Notes under the pieces: model-generated
Told to the model about the DNA's origin: nothing
The model's database searches: none
Seen by the model: the letters and a program-made list of their open reading frames with translations, nothing else
Made by a program: the position numbers and the translations under genes
Part shown: in pieces, positions 12,136 through 24,759 of the stretch
Position numbering within the stretch: position 1 is the stretch's first letter
How the letters are laid out: the number at the start of each line of letters is the position of its first letter
Assembly: GCA_903813345.2 (NCBI GenBank)
Contig: CAIIXF020000011.1
Span: forward strand, 65,001-129,000
Origin: Owenia fusiformis
Taxonomy: Eukaryota; Annelida; Polychaeta; Sabellida; Oweniidae
Length of the DNA stretch: 64,000 bases
Direction of reading: 5' to 3'

Positions 12136-13310
12136 CTCCGAGAAATTGATTAACATTTAAGAAATTAATAGAGTATGAATGTTTTATAACGTCCAACAAA
12201 TCTACTCCGAGAACTAAATGGACATTCAACATTTACTTTTTAATACCTGGTTGTTTTACAAAGGGCATTGCGAACGTGATAGTTCTTTAAGCTTGGTGCT
12301 GACAAGATGGAATAATCGGACTTATTAACTTAAATATTTAACACTTTAAAACGCAATTGAGACCTTAATCCATCTCACCAGACTTTAGTAATGACGTTTT
12401 TAAAACTAAAACGTGATTTAATTCATATCATTAGCCGTTTGATGTCCTCCCTACGAGCAATTAATAGAAGAGGTAATGGTCATAGTAAAGGTAGTGACGT
12501 CGATGTTGTAACACGGTGCAATAAACAATAAGCCTATCCCATTTCACTGAACAATCCCAGAAAGTGCAAAAACAAAGTAATATTATTATTGATTCTAAGA
12601 GTTCAAAGTACACGAGTTTACTGCCATGATAAACTCGTTATGAAATATAATAAACTCGTTATGAAATATAATAAACTCGTAATGAAGAATGATGAGTATT
12701 TGAGTGAGGTTAAGTGCTCAAAGATCCTAGCATGTGATTAATTGTCTTATATTAGTTTTCGTATAAAAATAAGAAATCATACTTTTTACTGGTTAAATAC
12801 AGTTTTTACTTTGACATTAATATTACAATAACTCCAAATGATACGCATATGTTTATTACAATAACGCCAAATGATGCATATGTTTATTTTGCCAAGTAGA
12901 ATCGCTCCCTTAACAATTGCTTTGAAGAATCAATCCCACAAAATGATAATTCGAATATCGTATATAACTGATATGCAACTTTGTGAAAATATCAGAAATC
13001 GACAATTAAATTACTTTTTTGTGAAAGTTGAAAGCAATCTCTATTGGACAAGAAGTGATGTTCCCTTAGAAACGGTTATAAACGTACCAAATCATAGCAA
13101 ACCTTCGTTTCAAATGCTCCCGGGGCTCTTTATCGGAAACTCCTGATTATATTGATAATAATGTTCAAAGAAATCAAGGATGGGCATTTTCCCAATTGAA
13201 TATCCCTCTGCTGTAATTTGGCACGACTGTTTGTTAGTGACATTTCCTCAGTTTATTACATCAACATGAACCACGGTAAATCCCCATGGTATTTTTACTT
13301 TGATGTTTCT
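12136..13310. other. Mostly single-copy spacer with a small triplet repeat
   Basis: AATAAACTCGTTATGAAATA repeats about three times at 12630-12690. An ORF of 91 codons at 12871-13146 has no recognisable motif, and its weak start context gives no reason to call it. Confidence 0.4.
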
Positions 13311-14011
13311 ATCGGATGTCCCAAAAAGTGAATCGCTATTTGACAAGTATTTTCTCAGCAATAGGCTATATATGCTGAATAATTTAAAACATTTTATTGA
13401 AGAGCTATTAAGGGTATACGTAGCAAGTGTTATCAATTTGAGAGAGATCAAAATTAAAAACAGCATGCCAAAGTATCGAATATCAACGGAAACGTCACTT
13501 ATTTTAGTCTGAAATGGGTCGTTTTTCAAGCAGTTTTTTTCAACGATATCGCCTACCATGACATAATTATTCCGTCCTTAAAGGCATGTTGGATGTAGTC
13601 ACTTTCTGTTCATAAGTCTATTTACAATTACACGAGTCCAACTCTTGCCCTTAAATTCATTTACGATTCATCTCCGACCTCATTCTTACACACCTTGAAA
13701 CAGTTTCCAATAGTAGCCTCAGCGCTGTCACTAAAATGCATCGTTAATCCTTTCAAACTGAAATTTTGTAAACAGACAACAATTAATCAATTCAACAGAC
13801 CTAGCACCCAGGGAAGCTATTTCTATATTAAAACTAATGCTAACACCTGACAGGGGACATTAAGCATAATGGAGGTCTCATTACTTGCACAATATGTAAC
13901 TGATCTCCTTCATATGTGTAAGTCTTGCTGGTAATATGACATTCAGGCTACTCAGTATAAATGTTCAATGATTTTTCTGTTGCTGAGAAAATACTTTTTG
14001 GGACACCCGAT
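13311..14011. mobile_element. Mariner-type inverted-repeat element, ~700 bp
   Basis: The left end ATCGGATGTCCCAAAAAGTG and the right end (complement ATCGGGTGTCCCAAAAAGTA) are inverted copies. The match resumes inward over GTATTTTCTCAGCAA. GTGTCCCAAAAAGT resembles mariner-family termini. Opposed overlapping ORFs at 13248-13559 lie in the arm and are not called. Confidence 0.6.
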
Positions 14012-15093
14012 ATTTCCTCGTATTTGGTAAGGTCTAGTTCAAATTGCTGTCACATTTGACGAATTGAATGATGTACAAATGTGCACAATATCAGAGAGTA
14101 ATGTTTTAAAATGACGTACAATATGAGGGAAATGCAGGCTTTCCATTTTTCACCACCACACTTTTGTGTTTTGATGCTTTTTTGATGCTTTTCATGTTAA
14201 TTCTGGAAAAAAATAACATGGCTGATATACCCCAAATTTTAAGCGTATTGCACTACAAACTAATGATCTAAAATGTCATTCGTGTGCTGTAAAGATATCA
14301 GTTGAAGATTAAAAATTACATAAGATGGAGTGTGACAAAAGAAAACTTCTTTATATACAAGAAGCCAGCATGGAAAAAATGTCGAGAACTTATAATTTTC
14401 CAGAAATCGAGGGGTCTTGGGTTAGATCGCCCCTGGGGTGGACCGACGTATTACGTCAGTGCTTTGCTCCAGATTTTATTTTGTGTTTTCATTGTTAGTG
14501 TTTTAATTTTTTGTTTTTGTGAAAAAGCCAATGTTCCGAGATACCTTGAAAAAAATCATAAGATTCGCTGCATATAATCGCGTAAAAGTTTCGCATAAAC
14601 AATCGAGAGTTTCTTACTTGAATCGGATGATGATATTCAAAGATCGGAGTTTCGTTTAAATCTCGTTCAAGCCGAACATCTAGGCACAAGTGCCAAAGGG
14701 AAAGGAGCAAAAGTTGTAATAAAACCTAGCAAGAAAAAGCAAACTCTAGTTGTATACCAGTCATAAGAAAGACAGGCCTCATTTATCGCAAAACGATGAT
14801 CTAGTAAAACGTGAAATGAAACAATATTTAATGCCAGGAATATCACAATTCAGAACCAGAACAACAAACATACTGAATTCGTTACATGTTGAAGACAAAA
14901 ATCAAAAAATCCCGTATCAGATCCCGTATCAGAAATATTCCCGGTAATTTCTCTTGAGTTTTACGCTTTTCGTCTAGCACATCTCTACAGGAAGTAAAAA
15001 AATCGTTTGGAAAATTGAAATTATTGAAATTATTATCATGATTATATCATATTATATCCTCATTATTATCATAATCATTATTATGAAATAAAT

Positions 15094-15274
15094 AGGTTAT
15101 TGATGGTCGTGATGGAATATGGATTTATTCCTTGAGAAAATATGATATTGGCCTCAGAAAATATCATATTGACACTCGGGCTATCGCCCTCGGTCAATAT
15201 GATATTTTCCTTGGCCAATATCATATTTTCCCTCGGAATAAAATCCATATTCCATCCCTCCCATTAAATAACCT
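15094..15274. mobile_element. 181-bp near-perfect palindrome (foldback element), copy 1
   Basis: GATGGAATATGGATTT at 15111-15126 is answered by its complement at 15241-15256. Inner blocks AAAATATGATATTGGCC and ATATCATATTGAC pair likewise around a centre containing CGGGCTATCGCCCTCGG. Outer AGGTTATT and AATAACCT extend the pairing to about 15094-15274. Similar palindromes are common MITE-like repeats in invertebrates (recollection, not searched). Confidence 0.75.
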
Positions 15275-15356
15275 CTATATATTAAAGCTCTATAGGTGCA
15301 TTAATTGATTACTCTAATATATTAAATTGAAAGAATATATACCTACCTATACTCCT

Positions 15357-15562
15357 CTCGTTGTTCTTGCAGTGCTTCTGATTGTTCTTGTAGTGCCTTC
15401 GATTGTTTTTGTAGTGCCTCCGATTGTTCTTGTAGTGCCTCCGATTGTTCTTGCAGTGCTTCCGATTGTTCTTGCAGTGCCTCCTATTGTTCTTGCAGTG
15501 CTTCCTATTGTTCTTGTAGTACCTCCGATTGTTCTTGCAGTGCCTCCGATTGTTCTTGCAGT
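15357..15562. repeat. 21-bp minisatellite, about 10 copies, copy 1
   Basis: The unit is CCGATTGTTCTTGTAGTGCC plus T, with C/T variants. Because 21 is divisible by three, both strands stay open: VPPIVLA heptads on plus, GTTRTIG-like heptads on minus. No start context, flanking exon or signal supports a protein. Confidence 0.9.
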
Positions 15563-16400
15563 TTTCTTGATTCTTGCGATATAGTTTTTCCTATGTCTGT
15601 TGCATATTGGACAACACAATCAAATCAAACAAATTTCTCTTATCTCATGGCACATACACTATTTTTCAATGAAAGTTGCTTAACTGAAATTAATTGGCGA
15701 TAGTGTTCCTAGTGAATGGAGAATAACCCAGTGTATCTTAGAAAAACCGGTTCAATATCGGCCAGGAAGTATTCGTGTCTATATATTATTAATTCCGTGA
15801 AATATCTCCCCTTGGTTGTCTGGAAACATACTCAGCGCAGCTCCGTTAAATTTGCTTAACTCTCATATATTGATATAGTTGTCTCATAAAACGGGAATAT
15901 ATTGTTTTGATTTACGACATTGATTTACGACATTGATTGCCTAGCAGCAATTAGCCTTCGGTGGTCGAAACAGCGTAAATATCCTATCTAATAGTGTCAT
16001 TTTCTCAATTTAATCTCACATCCAAATACTAAGCAATCAAACTGACACTATTAAGGCCCTTCCTGATCAGTTCTTTGTTTATCAGGATTTTAAGTAAGAC
16101 TTTTAGGGATTAAGGCTTTATTCTTATTCTAATAAAATAAAAATAGCGTGGAATGTCGTAAAAATCTTAAAGACGACATTAAAGGGGTTAAATTTTAACG
16201 GGGGATCGTTCCAGAATGATTATGTTAGCAAATAGACATTTGGTCCGCAAGGGCCTTAATACAAAGTATGTATTATCAAAATTGGAAAAATTAAAATAAT
16301 TTATTGAGTCAGTAAATAGCAATCTGCAAAAATGTAATGAAATGGATTTTAGTAATTTCATTTAGACAACTGTAGTTAATGCTATAGTAGCTTAATATTA

Positions 16401-16930
16401 CAGGGTGGCCCCAAAAGAAATAGTTTTCTTGTGTATATATTATCCAATGCTTGAAAGTGTGCTATATGTACATGTAGACTTATAGCAGCATCAACGTCTA
16501 ATATAAAGTAATAATGTTCTGTCGAATTCCAAATACATCGTGGAAACATTCCATTGTGATAAATTAATCGACAATCTATCTAGTTACAATCCATCTAGTT
16601 TCTTTAGAATTTTGGGAAGAAATGTGGTGATTTTGAACAAAAATTCTGTGGTTAACCCAATTTTGTTTAAGGAATCAATCTGCAACCATTGAATGATTTC
16701 CTAAAACTACACATATAATGTTTAAACATGCTGATGTAATTAAAATCAAAACATGAAAATCCCCAAATCCCCCCCCCCCCCCATATTGCAGTCTCAGCTA
16801 CATTCAATAGATTTAAGTCCTGGACTCGGTGCAATGTGTGCTGAATCATTCCATAGAGGGTGTTGTTTTCTACGCAATGGGAATGCAGTTTTGGAAACAA
16901 CGCCTTGGTGGAATGAATCACCCACAGTGC
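16401..16930 (-). mobile_element. Remnant of a mariner/Tc1-type transposon, copy 1
   Basis: A mariner-like end, CAGGGTGGCCCCAAAAGAAA, starts at 16401 directly after a TA. Further right, minus-strand reading over 16801-16827 gives SPGLKSIEC, close to the SPDLNPIE block of Tc1/mariner transposases. It is followed by a stop where Trp is usual. A homopolymer C run (16769-16782) disrupts the region. The opposite end was not found, so the extent is a minimum. A chance match remains possible. Confidence 0.35.
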
Positions 16931-17206
16931 ACTGAAGTCTTGGGCTTAAATTACTTTCACACATTGCAAAATATTTTCCACAAAATAACTAAAAGAACAT
17001 ATTTTCAATGAAACGTTTTGCAATGGTCAAGTTGGTAAAGTACCAATTTCCCCTTTTGTTGACGACTGTTTAACAAGTGACTTGAATGCGCAAACTCCCA
17101 TGCACAGTGTCTCGGAATACAGTGGTCTAGAACGCTCAACAAGCCAAGCTAGATGCTATGCCGTAATCAAGAGGTCGTCAGCTCGAGACGTGTCAGCTCC
17201 TTGAGT

Positions 17207-18815
17207 TATTCATTTATGCCAGAGTGTCACGTTTCTGCACGCCTAACCATCTACGACGTACAGTGACAAAATATACCGTCGTACATTTAGATGTACGGTG
17301 TCACTATTAACCGATTTGAAGCAAAGACAATGATGTAGGTTTGATGTAAGTTTTTAAACAAATTATCTAAGGAATACATTAAGGATTTCGTGTGTATTCG
17401 TTTAGGAAGACATTTAACTTTCTAATAACGCTAAAAGGTTATTTTATAACACATTTCCTTTGATCATTTCCTCCCTTGTCGTCTAAGAGTGTCGAATATT
17501 TTTATGGGAATATGTTTCTTTAAATTACACAATGATGAAGGTCTGTTGAAGATTTAATAAGTCGTTTTGGCTATAATTTAGAAAATCATAAGTATACAAT
17601 ATCAACTCGAATGTACGTTGTCCCATTGAACTTACTCAATTCACAGTTAACCCTAATGCAGGCAACGTATTTTTCATAACACTAACAGGCAGGGGGTCAG
17701 ATGCATTTAAAATTGAAACTGAACAATTACAGTATTACTTCAATTTGATTGAACTATTGAAACTATTGACCATGCATTTTTATGGGAATATGTTTCTTTA
17801 AATTACACAATGAAGGTCTGTTGAAGATTTAATAAGTCGTTTTGGCTATAATTTAGAAAATCATAAGTATACGTTATCAACTCGAATGTACGTTGTCCCA
17901 TTGAACTTACTCAATTCACAGTTAACCCTAATGCAGGCAACGTATTTTTCATAACACCAACAGGCAGGGGGTCAGATGCATTTAAAATTGAAACTGAACA
18001 ATTACACTTTTACTTCAATTTGATTGAACTATTGAAATTACTGAGCACTTTCCAGATATGTCATGAACGGGATTTTAAAAGGTCATATTCGATAAGCTAG
18101 TATAAATCTATCTTTCAGTGTAACGTAACAAAACATAAGCACTCAAAAAAGAGGTCAAAAATCACATTTACCTTAGATTTAAAATAATCTGCACAAAGGA
18201 TACTTGAGCACATTTGTTAAAGATTACTTGTTACTCATAAAAACCTTAATGCATTTTGAAATGAAATCATTACATTGTTTAATATTATATCTCATGAATT
18301 TCAATAACCGGACAACGTACAGTGCAGTTGACAACGCATATTTCTATTTTTTAAATTACAATAAATGCATGAATATTTATTAATCTTCACCCGACCTATA
18401 TTGTGTAGTTTAGAGAAACATATCCTCATAAGTAAAAATATTCGACACTATTAGACGACAGGGGATCGAGGAAATGATCAAAGGAAATGTGTAAAAACAA
18501 TATTTTCCAACCGACCAATTATATGGGTAGATTGACCATGAAAATGAAAAAATCGACCACTGTTCGAAAATCTATTAACGTTATCGGAAACTTAAACGTC
18601 TTCCTAAACGAACAAATCAAACATGAAATCCTTAATGTATTACTTAGGTATTTTTTTAAAAAACCTACGTCAACCCTACATCACTGTCTTTGCTTCAAAT
18701 CGGTTAATAGTGACACCGTACATCTAAAGTGTTCGATGGCGTATTTTGTCACTGCACGTTGTCGATGGTTAGGCATGTTCTGGTGCAAATTAAATGAAGG
18801 CGTTATATTCAAAGT
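17207..18815. mobile_element. Long inverted-repeat element (~1.6 kb), copy 1
   Basis: The left arm, about 17207-17515, and the right arm, about 18412-18815, are inverted copies. Shared blocks are GCCTAACCATC, TACGGTGTCACTATTAACCG, ATTTGAAGCAAAGACA, TTCGTTTAGGAAGACAT and TTCCTTTGATCATTTCCTC. The core holds a ~275-bp segment in direct duplicate (17499-17777 and 17778-18052), each starting TTTTTATGGGAATATGTTTC. The 110-codon ORF at 18487-18819 lies in the right arm and is not a gene. Arms this long suggest a Mutator-like or foldback non-autonomous element; the class is uncertain. Confidence 0.75.
17499..18052. repeat. ~275-bp direct duplication in the core of the long inverted-repeat element
   Basis: Both halves run through ACAGTTAACCCTAATGCAGG and GGCAGGGGGTCAGATGCATT. 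They differ by a few substitutions and one 3-bp indel (AATGATGAAGG against AATGAAGG). The duplication therefore predates the 5.36-kb tandem duplication, in which both halves are copied. Confidence 0.85.
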
Positions 18816-18982
18816 GTAGAATTTGAAATCAACACCTAGCTAATTTATAATAAAATAGGATTGGCGTCATTCTCAACAGGATCATTTTGATTTTCTTTTT
18901 CCTTATTTCTTCCGGAACTATTAATGTCACGTAATTACATGTCCACAGGAAAAAACACTTAACCCCTTTCTCTACTTGGAAT

Positions 18983-19035
18983 GGGGGGGGGGGGGTATTG
19001 AGTCTCTGCCGTGGCCAAATGGGAAGGGGGGGGGG
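18983..19035. repeat. Two poly-G tracts, copy 1
   Basis: A 13-G run at 18983-18995 and a 10-G run near 19026-19035 are each followed by ATTGAGTCTCT after one or two bases (TATTGAGTCTCTGCC and CATTGAGTCTCTACG). This indicates a short duplicated G-tract module of about 45 bp. The first tract is one base shorter in the second tandem copy. Confidence 0.8.
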
Positions 19036-19190
19036 CATTGAGTCTCTACGGGACCAAACATTTTCAGAATTATTACAATCTGCAATCGCGCAGATGCGAG
19101 TAGGTAGTTACCAGTTTCACCACCGTTCGGGTCAGATTGCATGGCTGGCATAGTAGAAAGTTCCCTTTAACTTAGATCACATCTGTTTAA

Positions 19191-19589
19191 CCCCCCTATC
19201 ACACCAAACTAGTTCTTACCCGTTCTTGCCAGTCCTACGAAAACGTCGTAAAACGGGCTCAATCTGGCTGTGGTCGGGAAATATGTCTAAAATAATTAGC
19301 TACTTCGTTCTTAAACAGTCTTCAATACGTCCATCTCATTCGCAGTGCGTTCAGGTCGCACCAGGTCGGTGTGCAACGTCGTAAAACGCGTCCCTTAGCC
19401 CCCTATCACACCAAACTAGATCTTACCCGTTCTTGCCAGTCCTACGAAAACGTCGTAAAACGGGCTCAATCTGGCTGTGGTCGGGAAATATGTCTAAAAT
19501 AATTAGCTACTTCGTTCATAAACAGTCTTCAATACGTCCATCTCGTTCGCGGTTCGTTCAGGTCGCACCACGTCGGTGTGCAACGTCGT
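19191..19589. mobile_element. Two truncated left halves of the CCTATCACACCAAACTA element in tandem
   Basis: CCCCCTATCACACCAAACTA starts at about 19191 and again at 19399. Each runs through CGTCGTAAAACGGGCTCAAT to GTGTGCAACGTCGT. The second is cut at 19589 by the junction of the 5.36-kb duplication. Confidence 0.85.
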
Positions 19590-20454
19590 TGTCCAAATTT
19601 TAAGCGTATTGCACTACAAACTAATGATCTAAAATGTCATTCGTGTGCTGTAAAGATATCAGTTGAAGATTAAAAATTACATAAGATGGAGTGTGACAAA
19701 AGAAAACTTCTTTATATACAAGAAGCCAGCATGGAAAAAATGTCGAGAACTTATAATTTTCCAGAAATCGAGGGGTCTTGGGTTAGATCGCCCCTGGGGT
19801 GGACCGACGTATTACGTCAGTGCTTTGCTCCAGATTTTATTTTGTGTTTTCATTGTTAGTGTTTTAATTTTTTGTTTTTGTGAAAAAGCCAATGTTCCGA
19901 GATACCTTGAAAAAAATCATAAGATTCGCTGCATATAATCGCGTAAAAGTTTCGCATAAACAATCGAGAGTTTCTTACTTGAATCGGATGATGATATTCA
20001 AAGATCGGAGTTTCGTTTAAATCTCGTTCAAGCCGAACATCTAGGCACAAGTGCCAAAGGGAAAGGAGCAAAAGTTGTAATAAAACCTAGCAAGAAAAAG
20101 CAAACTCTAGTTGTATACCAGTCATAAGAAAGACAGGCCTCATTTATCGCAAAACGATGATCTAGTAAAACGTGAAATGAAACAATATTTAATGCCAGGA
20201 ATATCACAATTCAGAACCAGAACAACAAACATACTGAATTCGTTACATGTTGAAGACAAAAATCAAAAAATCCCGTATCAGATCCCGTATCAGAAATATT
20301 CCCGGTAATTTCTCTTGAGTTTTACGCTTTTCGTCTAGCACATCTCTACAGGAAGTAAAAAAATCGTTTGGAAAATTGAAATTATTGAAATTATTATCAT
20401 GATTATATCATATTATATCCTCATTATTATCATAATCATTATTATGAAATAAAT

Positions 20455-20635
20455 AGGTTATTGATGGTCGTGATGGAATATGGATTTATTCCTTGAGAAA
20501 ATATGATATTGGCCTCAGAAAATATCATATTGACACTCGGGCTATCGCCCTCGGTCAATATGATATTTTCCTTGGCCAATATCATATTTTCCCTCGGAAT
20601 AAAATCCATATTCCATCCCTCCCATTAAATAACCT
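20455..20635. mobile_element. 181-bp near-perfect palindrome, copy 2
   Basis: Second tandem copy of the foldback at 15094-15274, offset 5,361. Confidence 0.75.
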
Positions 20636-20717
20636 CTATATATTAAAGCTCTATAGGTGCATTAATTGATTACTCTAATATATTAAATTGAAAGAATATA
20701 TACCTACCTATACTCCT

Positions 20718-20923
20718 CTCGTTGTTCTTGCAGTGCTTCTGATTGTTCTTGTAGTGCCTTCGATTGTTTTTGTAGTGCCTCCGATTGTTCTTGTAGTGCC
20801 TCCGATTGTTCTTGCAGTGCTTCCGATTGTTCTTGCAGTGCCTCCTATTGTTCTTGCAGTGCTTCCTATTGTTCTTGTAGTACCTCCGATTGTTCTTGCA
20901 GTGCCTCCGATTGTTCTTGCAGT
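20718..20923. repeat. 21-bp minisatellite, copy 2
   Basis: Same repeat count and variants as 15357-15562. Minisatellites normally mutate fast in copy number, so the identity argues that the duplication is very recent or artefactual. Confidence 0.9.
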
Positions 20924-21761
20924 TTTCTTGATTCTTGCGATATAGTTTTTCCTATGTCTGTTGCATATTGGACAACACAATCAAATCAAACAAATTTCTC
21001 TTATCTCATGGCACATACACTATTTTTCAATGAAAGTTGCTTAACTGAAATTAATTGGCGATAGTGTTCCTAGTGAATGGAGAATAACCCAGTGTATCTT
21101 AGAAAAACCGGTTCAATATCGGCCAGGAAGTATTCGTGTCTATATATTATTAATTCCGTGAAATATCTCCCCTTGGTTGTCTGGAAACATACTCAGCGCA
21201 GCTCCGTTAAATTTGCTTAACTCTCATATATTGATATAGTTGTCTCATAAAACGGGAATATATTGTTTTGATTTACGACATTGATTTACGACATTGATTG
21301 CCTAGCAGCAATTAGCCTTCGGTGGTCGAAACAGCGTAAATATCCTATCTAATAGTGTCATTTTCTCAATTTAATCTCACATCCAAATACTAAGCAATCA
21401 AACTGACACTATTAAGGCCCTTCCTGATCAGTTCTTTGTTTATCAGGATTTTAAGTAAGACTTTTAGGGATTAAGGCTTTATTCTTATTCTAATAAAATA
21501 AAAATAGCGTGGAATGTCGTAAAAATCTTAAAGACGACATTAAAGGGGTTAAATTTTAACGGGGGATCGTTCCAGAATGATTATGTTAGCAAATAGACAT
21601 TTGGTCCGCAAGGGCCTTAATACAAAGTATGTATTATCAAAATTGGAAAAATTAAAATAATTTATTGAGTCAGTAAATAGCAATCTGCAAAAATGTAATG
21701 AAATGGATTTTAGTAATTTCATTTAGACAACTGTAGTTAATGCTATAGTAGCTTAATATTA

Positions 21762-22292
21762 CAGGGTGGCCCCAAAAGAAATAGTTTTCTTGTGTATATA
21801 TTATCCAATGCTTGAAAGTGTGCTATATGTACATGTAGACTTATAGCAGCATCAACGTCTAATATAAAGTAATAATGTTCTGTCGAATTCCAAATACATC
21901 GTGGAAACATTCCATTGTGATAAATTAATCGACAATCTATCTAGTTACAATCCATCTAGTTTCTTTAGAATTTTGGGAAGAAATGTGGTGATTTTGAACA
22001 AAAATTCTGTGGTTAACCCAATTTTGTTTAAGGAATCAATCTGCAACCATTGAATGATTTCCTAAAACTACACATATAATGTTTAAACATGCTGATGTAA
22101 TTAAAATCAAAACATGAAAATCCCCAAATCCCCCCCCCCCCCCCATATTGCAGTCTCAGCTACATTCAATAGATTTAAGTCCTGGACTCGGTGCAATGTG
22201 TGCTGAATCATTCCATAGAGGGTGTTGTTTTCTACGCAATGGGAATGCAGTTTTGGAAACAACGCCTTGGTGGAATGAATCACCCACAGTGC
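21762..22292 (-). mobile_element. Mariner/Tc1-type transposon remnant, copy 2
   Basis: Second tandem copy of 16401-16930, with the C run one base longer (15 Cs). Confidence 0.35.
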
Positions 22293-22568
22293 ACTGAAGT
22301 CTTGGGCTTAAATTACTTTCACACATTGCAAAATATTTTCCACAAAATAACTAAAAGAACATATTTTCAATGAAACGTTTTGCAATGGTCAAGTTGGTAA
22401 AGTACCAATTTCCCCTTTTGTTGACGACTGTTTAACAAGTGACTTGAATGCGCAAACTCCCATGCACAGTGTCTCGGAATACAGTGGTCTAGAACGCTCA
22501 ACAAGCCAAGCTAGATGCTATGCCGTAATCAAGAGGTCGTCAGCTCGAGACGTGTCAGCTCCTTGAGT

Positions 22569-24177
22569 TATTCATTTATGCCAGAGTGTCACGTTTCTGC
22601 ACGCCTAACCATCTACGACGTACAGTGACAAAATATACCGTCGTACATTTAGATGTACGGTGTCACTATTAACCGATTTGAAGCAAAGACAATGATGTAG
22701 GTTTGATGTAAGTTTTTAAACAAATTATCTAAGGAATACATTAAGGATTTCGTGTGTATTCGTTTAGGAAGACATTTAACTTTCTAATAACGCTAAAAGG
22801 TTATTTTATAACACATTTCCTTTGATCATTTCCTCCCTTGTCGTCTAAGAGTGTCGAATATTTTTATGGGAATATGTTTCTTTAAATTACACAATGATGA
22901 AGGTCTGTTGAAGATTTAATAAGTCGTTTTGGCTATAATTTAGAAAATCATAAGTATACAATATCAACTCGAATGTACGTTGTCCCATTGAACTTACTCA
23001 ATTCACAGTTAACCCTAATGCAGGCAACGTATTTTTCATAACACTAACAGGCAGGGGGTCAGATGCATTTAAAATTGAAACTGAACAATTACAGTATTAC
23101 TTCAATTTGATTGAACTATTGAAACTATTGACCATGCATTTTTATGGGAATATGTTTCTTTAAATTACACAATGAAGGTCTGTTGAAGATTTAATAAGTC
23201 GTTTTGGCTATAATTTAGAAAATCATAAGTATACGTTATCAACTCGAATGTACGTTGTCCCATTGAACTTACTCAATTCACAGTTAACCCTAATGCAGGC
23301 AACGTATTTTTCATAACACCAACAGGCAGGGGGTCAGATGCATTTAAAATTGAAACTGAACAATTACACTTTTACTTCAATTTGATTGAACTATTGAAAT
23401 TACTGAGCACTTTCCAGATATGTCATGAACGGGATTTTAAAAGGTCATATTCGATAAGCTAGTATAAATCTATCTTTCAGTGTAACGTAACAAAACATAA
23501 GCACTCAAAAAAGAGGTCAAAAATCACATTTACCTTAGATTTAAAATAATCTGCACAAAGGATACTTGAGCACATTTGTTAAAGATTACTTGTTACTCAT
23601 AAAAACCTTAATGCATTTTGAAATGAAATCATTACATTGTTTAATATTATATCTCATGAATTTCAATAACCGGACAACGTACAGTGCAGTTGACAACGCA
23701 TATTTCTATTTTTTAAATTACAATAAATGCATGAATATTTATTAATCTTCACCCGACCTATATTGTGTAGTTTAGAGAAACATATCCTCATAAGTAAAAA
23801 TATTCGACACTATTAGACGACAGGGGATCGAGGAAATGATCAAAGGAAATGTGTAAAAACAATATTTTCCAACCGACCAATTATATGGGTAGATTGACCA
23901 TGAAAATGAAAAAATCGACCACTGTTCGAAAATCTATTAACGTTATCGGAAACTTAAACGTCTTCCTAAACGAACAAATCAAACATGAAATCCTTAATGT
24001 ATTACTTAGGTATTTTTTTAAAAAACCTACGTCAACCCTACATCACTGTCTTTGCTTCAAATCGGTTAATAGTGACACCGTACATCTAAAGTGTTCGATG
24101 GCGTATTTTGTCACTGCACGTTGTCGATGGTTAGGCATGTTCTGGTGCAAATTAAATGAAGGCGTTATATTCAAAGT
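22569..24177. mobile_element. Long inverted-repeat element (~1.6 kb), copy 2
   Basis: Second tandem copy of 17207-18815, including the internal ~275-bp duplication. Confidence 0.75.
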
Positions 24178-24551
24178 GTAGAATTTGAAATCAACACCTA
24201 GCTAATTTATAATAAAATAGGATTGGCGTCATTCTCAACAGGATCATTTTGATTTTCTTTTTCCTTATTTCTTCCGGAACTATTAATGTCACGTAATTAC
24301 ATGTCCACAGGAAAAAACACTTAACCCCTTTCTCTACTTGGAATGGGGGGGGGGGGTATTGAGTCTCTGCCGTGGCCAAATGGGAAGGGGGGGGGGCATT
24401 GAGTCTCTACGGGACCAAACATTTTCAGAATTATTACAATCTGCAATCGCGCAGATGCGAGTAGGTAGTTACCAGTTTCACCACCGTTCGGGTCAGATTG
24501 CATGGCTGGCATAGTAGAAAGTTCCCTTTAACTTAGATCACATCTGTTTAA

Positions 24552-24759
24552 CCCCCCTATCACACCAAACTAGTTCTTACCCGTTCTTGCCAGTCCTACG
24601 AAAACGTCGTAAAACGGGCTCAATCTGGCTGTGGTCGGGAAATATGTCTAAAATAATTAGCTACTTCGTTCTTAAACAGTCTTCAATACGTCCATCTCAT
24701 TCGCAGTGCGTTCAGGTCGCACCAGGTCGGTGTGCAACGTCGTAAAACGCGTCCCTTAG
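24552..24759. mobile_element. Truncated left half of a CCTATCACACCAAACTA element
   Basis: Tandem-copy equivalent of 19191-19398. It abuts the full-length element that starts at 24760. Confidence 0.85.

Larger units (their letters stand above)
14232..19589. repeat. Copy 1 of a 5,358-bp direct tandem duplication
   Basis: The segment from CCAAATTTTAAGCG to CAACGTCGT recurs at 19593-24950. Corresponding positions are offset by 5,361, or by 5,362 between one extra C in copy 2 (14 versus 15 Cs at 16769-16782) and one fewer G (13 versus 12 Gs at 18983-18995). I saw no base substitution in the stretches compared. Three extra bases, TGT (19590-19592), sit at the junction. The left border is in single-copy DNA; the right border cuts through a CCTATCACACCAAACTA element. 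Confidence 0.95.

Noticed and set aside
12871-13146. 91-codon ORF in single-copy DNA
   Set aside because: No motif, no splice or promoter support, and AT-rich composition like its surroundings.
14302-14947. ORFs of 65-91 codons, repeated at 19663-20308
   Set aside because: They are duplicated only because the whole 5.36-kb block is duplicated. No domain, splice context or conserved motif.
18487-18819. 110-codon ORF, repeated at 23849-24181
   Set aside because: It lies in the right arm of a long inverted-repeat element, and the other arm does not preserve the frame.
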